7,332 nucleotides of DNA, from assembly GCA_003216155.1 (NCBI GenBank), contig QCJH01000024.1, positions 1 through 7,332 of the forward strand. The letters are read 5' to 3'. Below are positions 5,361 through 7,332 of this stretch, in pieces. The number at the start of each line of letters is the position of its first letter. The stretch's first letter is position 1. The stretch comes from Prochlorococcus sp. AG-409-A19. Lineage in GTDB: Bacteria > Cyanobacteriota > Cyanobacteriia > PCC-6307 > Cyanobiaceae. Made by a program: the position numbers and the translations under genes. The notes beneath the pieces were generated by a model, which was not told the origin of the DNA, did not search any database, and was given only the letters and a program-made list of their open reading frames with translations.

Positions 5361-5608
5361 TTAGATATGACTATTTATTTTCGGGAGACCTCTGAGTTTG
5401 GAAATTGATCTTCTATCGATCAATTTATCCCTCTTTTGATCATCAGTTATTTTCTTGGTGACATATGCCACCAGACCTTTCCATCCATAGAAACCATCAA
5501 AGTGACCTTCATCATTCGTATATAACCAATGTGGTCCGAAAAATCAACCGAATTAGACTTTTTGCTGCCGATCTCAGTTGATTCTTTAGTATTGATTGAA
5601 AAGACCAT
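5361..5608 (-). pseudogene. Small gene of unknown function, apparently frameshifted at a homopolymer
   Basis: An ATG at 5608 opens a 53-codon frame ending at 5447 (MVFSINTKES…). From about 5543 a second frame stays open for 60 codons down to TAA at 5361-5363. It reads FFGPHWLYTNDEGHFDGFYG, then WKGLVAYVTKK and a charged tail, and looks more protein-like than the continuation of the first frame. It has no start codon of its own and follows a TGA. The two meet at a run of five T on the coding strand (A at 5539-5543). One extra T would join residues MVFSINTKESTE…SVD to FFGPHW… as a protein of about 82 residues. A sequencing error, a real inactivating indel, or slippage are all possible. I do not recognise the family. 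Confidence 0.4.
5402..5426. repeat. 9 bp perfect inverted repeat
   Basis: AAATTGATC (5402-5410) and GATCAATTT (5418-5426) are exact complements around a 7 nt loop. They lie inside the open frame of the frameshifted small gene, near its 3' end. No T tract follows on either strand. Confidence 0.5.
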
Positions 5609-5643
5609 TAATAATTAATTTAGAAAAACTATAGATTGCAATA

Positions 5644-6588
5644 TCAAGATAATAAATAAGTTTCTTGGATTGGTATAGCATGTAAATCTAACAATGCTTT
5701 CTGAAGAATTTTATTATGAGGAGGGATATTAATGGTGAAGTTTTTATTTCTAACAGAAGGTTTAGGTGCTAATGGTGAAAGGCAGGAAGTTAACTCAATA
5801 ATAATCTCTTTATATAGATCTACTTTATGAACGTTTAAGTTTATGCCCAAGAGATTTTCATAAGTACAATAGCATGCTCCTATTACCCGATTGAACTTGT
5901 AGATGATAAACCATTTTCGATAAGGATTGTTTCTAACAAAATGAATATGATCTTCGAAGGAAATCATATTTTTATGACTGATAGAATAATCCCTTCCTTT
6001 CAGTAATTCAAAAAGTATATATAGATGATCTTTGCTTTGAGGATTTACTTCTACTAAGTTAATCATAGTATTATTAACGGTTGTCTTCTTAAGATACAAA
6101 GAATATTGATTGATTGTTATATCTTGATGAGTTAAATTAAATCCATATTTTGAGAATAATAAATTGCTTTTTGTATTCTCCCTTTTGATTTCTGCTAGAA
6201 TAAACTTATCCCCTGGAAGATCTTTATTGAATGTAATCAGGACATAATGCAAAAGTGAACTTCCTAAACCTTTGCCTCTATAATATGGAGCAAGATTTAT
6301 GCTGATCTCAAAAGAATTATTTGTGGAGGAAATCAAGTCAAATCTTGCCACTCCGAAAGGATTAGAATCAATTTTTATAATATATAAATATCTTGAAGGG
6401 TTCAATAATGAATTTTCAAACCAGTCACAATGTTTCTCCCAAGGGATTAGATCACTTTGCCTTGACATTAAACGAGTTTCCTGATCATTTCGCCACTCCC
6501 AAATCAACTTTGAATGAGCAAGTTCTGCTCGACAGATAGTGATCTTGTTCGCATCTATGGTGCTTTGATTCTCAGTACGGGGTTTCAT
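5644..6588 (-). CDS. Two-domain GNAT-family N-acetyltransferase, sugar-modifying type
   Basis: The 314-residue protein has an N-terminal GNAT domain (about 15-168). IWEWRNDQETRLMS, then IPWEKHCDWF, then the acetyl-CoA loop RGKGLGSS (104-111) and the ENTKSN…FSKYGF block (137-150) resemble the GNAT proteins of nonulosonic and amino-sugar pathways (PseH-like, or the domain fused to PseG). The second domain (about 172-314), with ISHKNMISFEDHIHFVRNNP, YRKWFIIYKF and INIPPHNKILQKALLDL, follows another GNAT-like fold but lacks the R/Q-x-x-G-x-G/A loop. It is probably non-catalytic or degenerate. A likely role is N-acetylation of an aminated nucleotide sugar for surface glycan, with substrate unknown. 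No sugar synthesis genes are in view. ATG 6588 has only a weak GAGA upstream. It is on the same strand as the recombinase and about 100 bp after the 60-codon ORF. Confidence 0.8.
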   Translation of the reverse strand: MKPRTENQSTIDANKITICRAELAHSKLIWEWRNDQETRLMSRQSDLIPWEKHCDWFENSLLNPSRYLYIIKIDSNPFGVARFDLISSTNNSFEISINLAPYYRGKGLGSSLLHYVLITFNKDLPGDKFILAEIKRENTKSNLLFSKYGFNLTHQDITINQYSLYLKKTTVNNTMINLVEVNPQSKDHLYILFELLKGRDYSISHKNMISFEDHIHFVRNNPYRKWFIIYKFNRVIGACYCTYENLLGINLNVHKVDLYKEIIIELTSCLSPLAPKPSVRNKNFTINIPPHNKILQKALLDLHAIPIQETYLLS

Positions 6589-6688
6589 CTGTCTCGATTC
6601 TTGGTGAAGATTCTTGTGATTACAACATTCATCGCGAAAAAGAAAATGATTAATCCAATGGTAGGAGAAAATATGAAGAGCACATCAT

Positions 6689-6871
6689 TCATACACTTGC
6701 TCCCTCACGCAGTCGGTAAAAAGTTTCTTCGCATCTGACAACGATACCTTTGTATTCAGGCGGGAACGATTTCATCCAAGGGAGTATTTCCATTTTTACT
6801 GGGAATACTCCCTTGATATGGAAGACAACTTCTTTCTTCTTTTCGTCCAAGAAGTGTGGAGGAAGGTTCAC
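6689..6871 (-). CDS. Small 60-residue protein of unknown function, overlapping the recombinase stop
   Basis: A GTG at 6871 overlaps the recombinase TGA in a 4 bp GTGA junction, typical of translational coupling, with AGAGG about 10 bp upstream. The product begins VNLPPHFLDEKKKEVVFHIK and ends FYRLREGASV. It has one Cys, several aromatics, and no signal peptide or membrane segment. I do not recognise a family. A 15 bp inverted repeat lies inside the gene, which is unusual for coding sequence and leaves some doubt that it is a true gene. If real, it belongs to the recombinase operon and could be an accessory or directionality factor, but that is speculation. Confidence 0.42.
   Translation of the reverse strand: MNLPPHFLDEKKKEVVFHIKGVFPVKMEILPWMKSFPPEYKGIVVRCEETFYRLREGASV
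6777..6815. repeat. 15 bp inverted repeat with 9 nt loop beside the recombinase gene
   Basis: CAAGGGAGTATTTCC (6777-6791) pairs with GGGAATACTCCCTTG (6801-6815): 14 Watson-Crick pairs and one T/G, loop ATTTTTACT. It is the strongest stem in the right half of the window. No T tract follows, so it is not a standard terminator. It lies about 55 bp beyond the recombinase stop, where a recombination site, an operator or an mRNA structure would all be plausible. Confidence 0.75.
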
Positions 6872-7332
6872 ACCGCCACCGCCTCTTGTTCCACGATGAT
6901 CCTTCTGATGGTTGAGAGGGCAAGACCTGTTTGCTCTCTTATAGATCTGTAAGAGCAACCTTCATTTCTTAAACGCAAAACCAATCCCTCTTTGGCATTG
7001 CTGGTTTTAGGTCTACCGCCCAAATTCCCACCTGTTTCTTTTCTGTGTTGGATGCTTTCAATAGTTCTCTCACGAATCAGTGATCGTTCTACTTCTGCAA
7101 GACCAGAGAGCAATCCAATCAGAACAGGAGCAAACTTCCCAAGTCCTCTTGTATTGATGAGTCCATCCAGCGTTCTGAGGTGAATGCCTTTCTGCTGGAG
7201 GTCATGGATGCGATTCACCACTTCAACTTGAGTTCTGCCTAATCGATCCATCTTTGAGACAACCAACTCATCCCCTTCATCCAATGCAGTTAGTGCTGCC
7301 ATGAGTTGAGGACGTTCTTTCTCTTTGACTCT
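6868..7332 (-). CDS. Serine recombinase, resolvase/invertase family (5' end outside window)
   Basis: The frame stays open to the right edge (…RVKEKERPQLMAALTALDEG…), so an internal ATG at 7302 is not the start. About 155 residues are visible of an expected 190-200. Present are ELVVSKMDRLGRT, with the two conserved Arg that match catalytic R68 and R71 of gamma-delta resolvase, then the long E helix (LLSGLAEVERSLIRERT), the linker GGRPKTS, and a C-terminal helix-turn-helix (CSYRSIREQTGLALSTIRRI). The nucleophilic Ser is beyond the edge. Small enzymes of this kind resolve cointegrates or invert DNA. No transposase or terminal inverted repeats are seen nearby. The stop overlaps a small GTG ORF by 4 bp. 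It is related to, but clearly diverged from, the remnant at 3852-4010 on the opposite strand. Confidence 0.92.
   Translation of the reverse strand, partial: RVKEKERPQLMAALTALDEGDELVVSKMDRLGRTQVEVVNRIHDLQQKGIHLRTLDGLINTRGLGKFAPVLIGLLSGLAEVERSLIRERTIESIQHRKETGGNLGGRPKTSNAKEGLVLRLRNEGCSYRSIREQTGLALSTIRRIIVEQEAVAV

Noticed and set aside
6299..6738. Plus-strand open frames opposite the GNAT gene and the 60-codon ORF
   Set aside because: No ribosome sites or family features; the minus-strand GNAT motifs account for most of this region.
1..7332. CRISPR array, transposase or insertion-sequence ends
   Set aside because: No regularly spaced repeats, no transposase motifs and no terminal inverted repeats with target duplications were found.

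Overview
The window looks like chromosomal DNA of a marine picocyanobacterium. Prochlorococcus of a low-light clade or a close Synechococcus relative is my inference. The reasons are an SLH/OprB-type cyanobacterial porin tail, a piuC next to a FutA/IdiA-type ferric-iron binding protein, moderate to low GC, weak or missing Shine-Dalgarno sites on several genes, and a tRNA gene that borders a recombinase-rich accessory stretch. Strain identity cannot be read from the sequence.

Region A (1-3538) is an iron-acquisition neighbourhood. It holds the 3' part of an outer-membrane porin with a strong terminator, a small exported protein of unknown function (minus), a PiuC-type 2-oxoglutarate/Fe(II) dioxygenase (minus), and, divergently, futA with all four expected tyrosine ligands plus the adjacent histidine. 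Porin, dioxygenase and periplasmic binding protein would together cover outer-membrane entry, iron-related oxygenase chemistry and periplasmic Fe3+ capture. No ABC permease or ATPase is in the window.

Region B (3664-3748) is tRNA-Ser(CGA) with a likely promoter. It marks the border between core and variable DNA.

Region C (about 3750-5643) is a degraded accessory segment. It holds the 3' remnant of a serine recombinase gene and a PAPS-type sulfotransferase gene bracketed by two near-identical ~55 bp direct repeats. The repeats are the 3' end of the recombinase gene, including its stop codon. Further right are a very small ribbon-helix-helix protein and a small gene that appears frameshifted at a homopolymer.

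Region D (5644-7332, all minus strand) carries an intact-looking serine recombinase that runs off the right edge, a 60-codon ORF overlapping its stop by 4 bp, and a two-domain GNAT protein of the sugar N-acyltransferase kind.

The most interesting feature is the repeat-flanked sulfotransferase cassette beside a recombinase 3' end. It looks like a small insertion that used the tail of a recombinase gene as its target. Sulfotransferase and GNAT suggest that the cargo of this variable stretch modifies cell-surface glycans.
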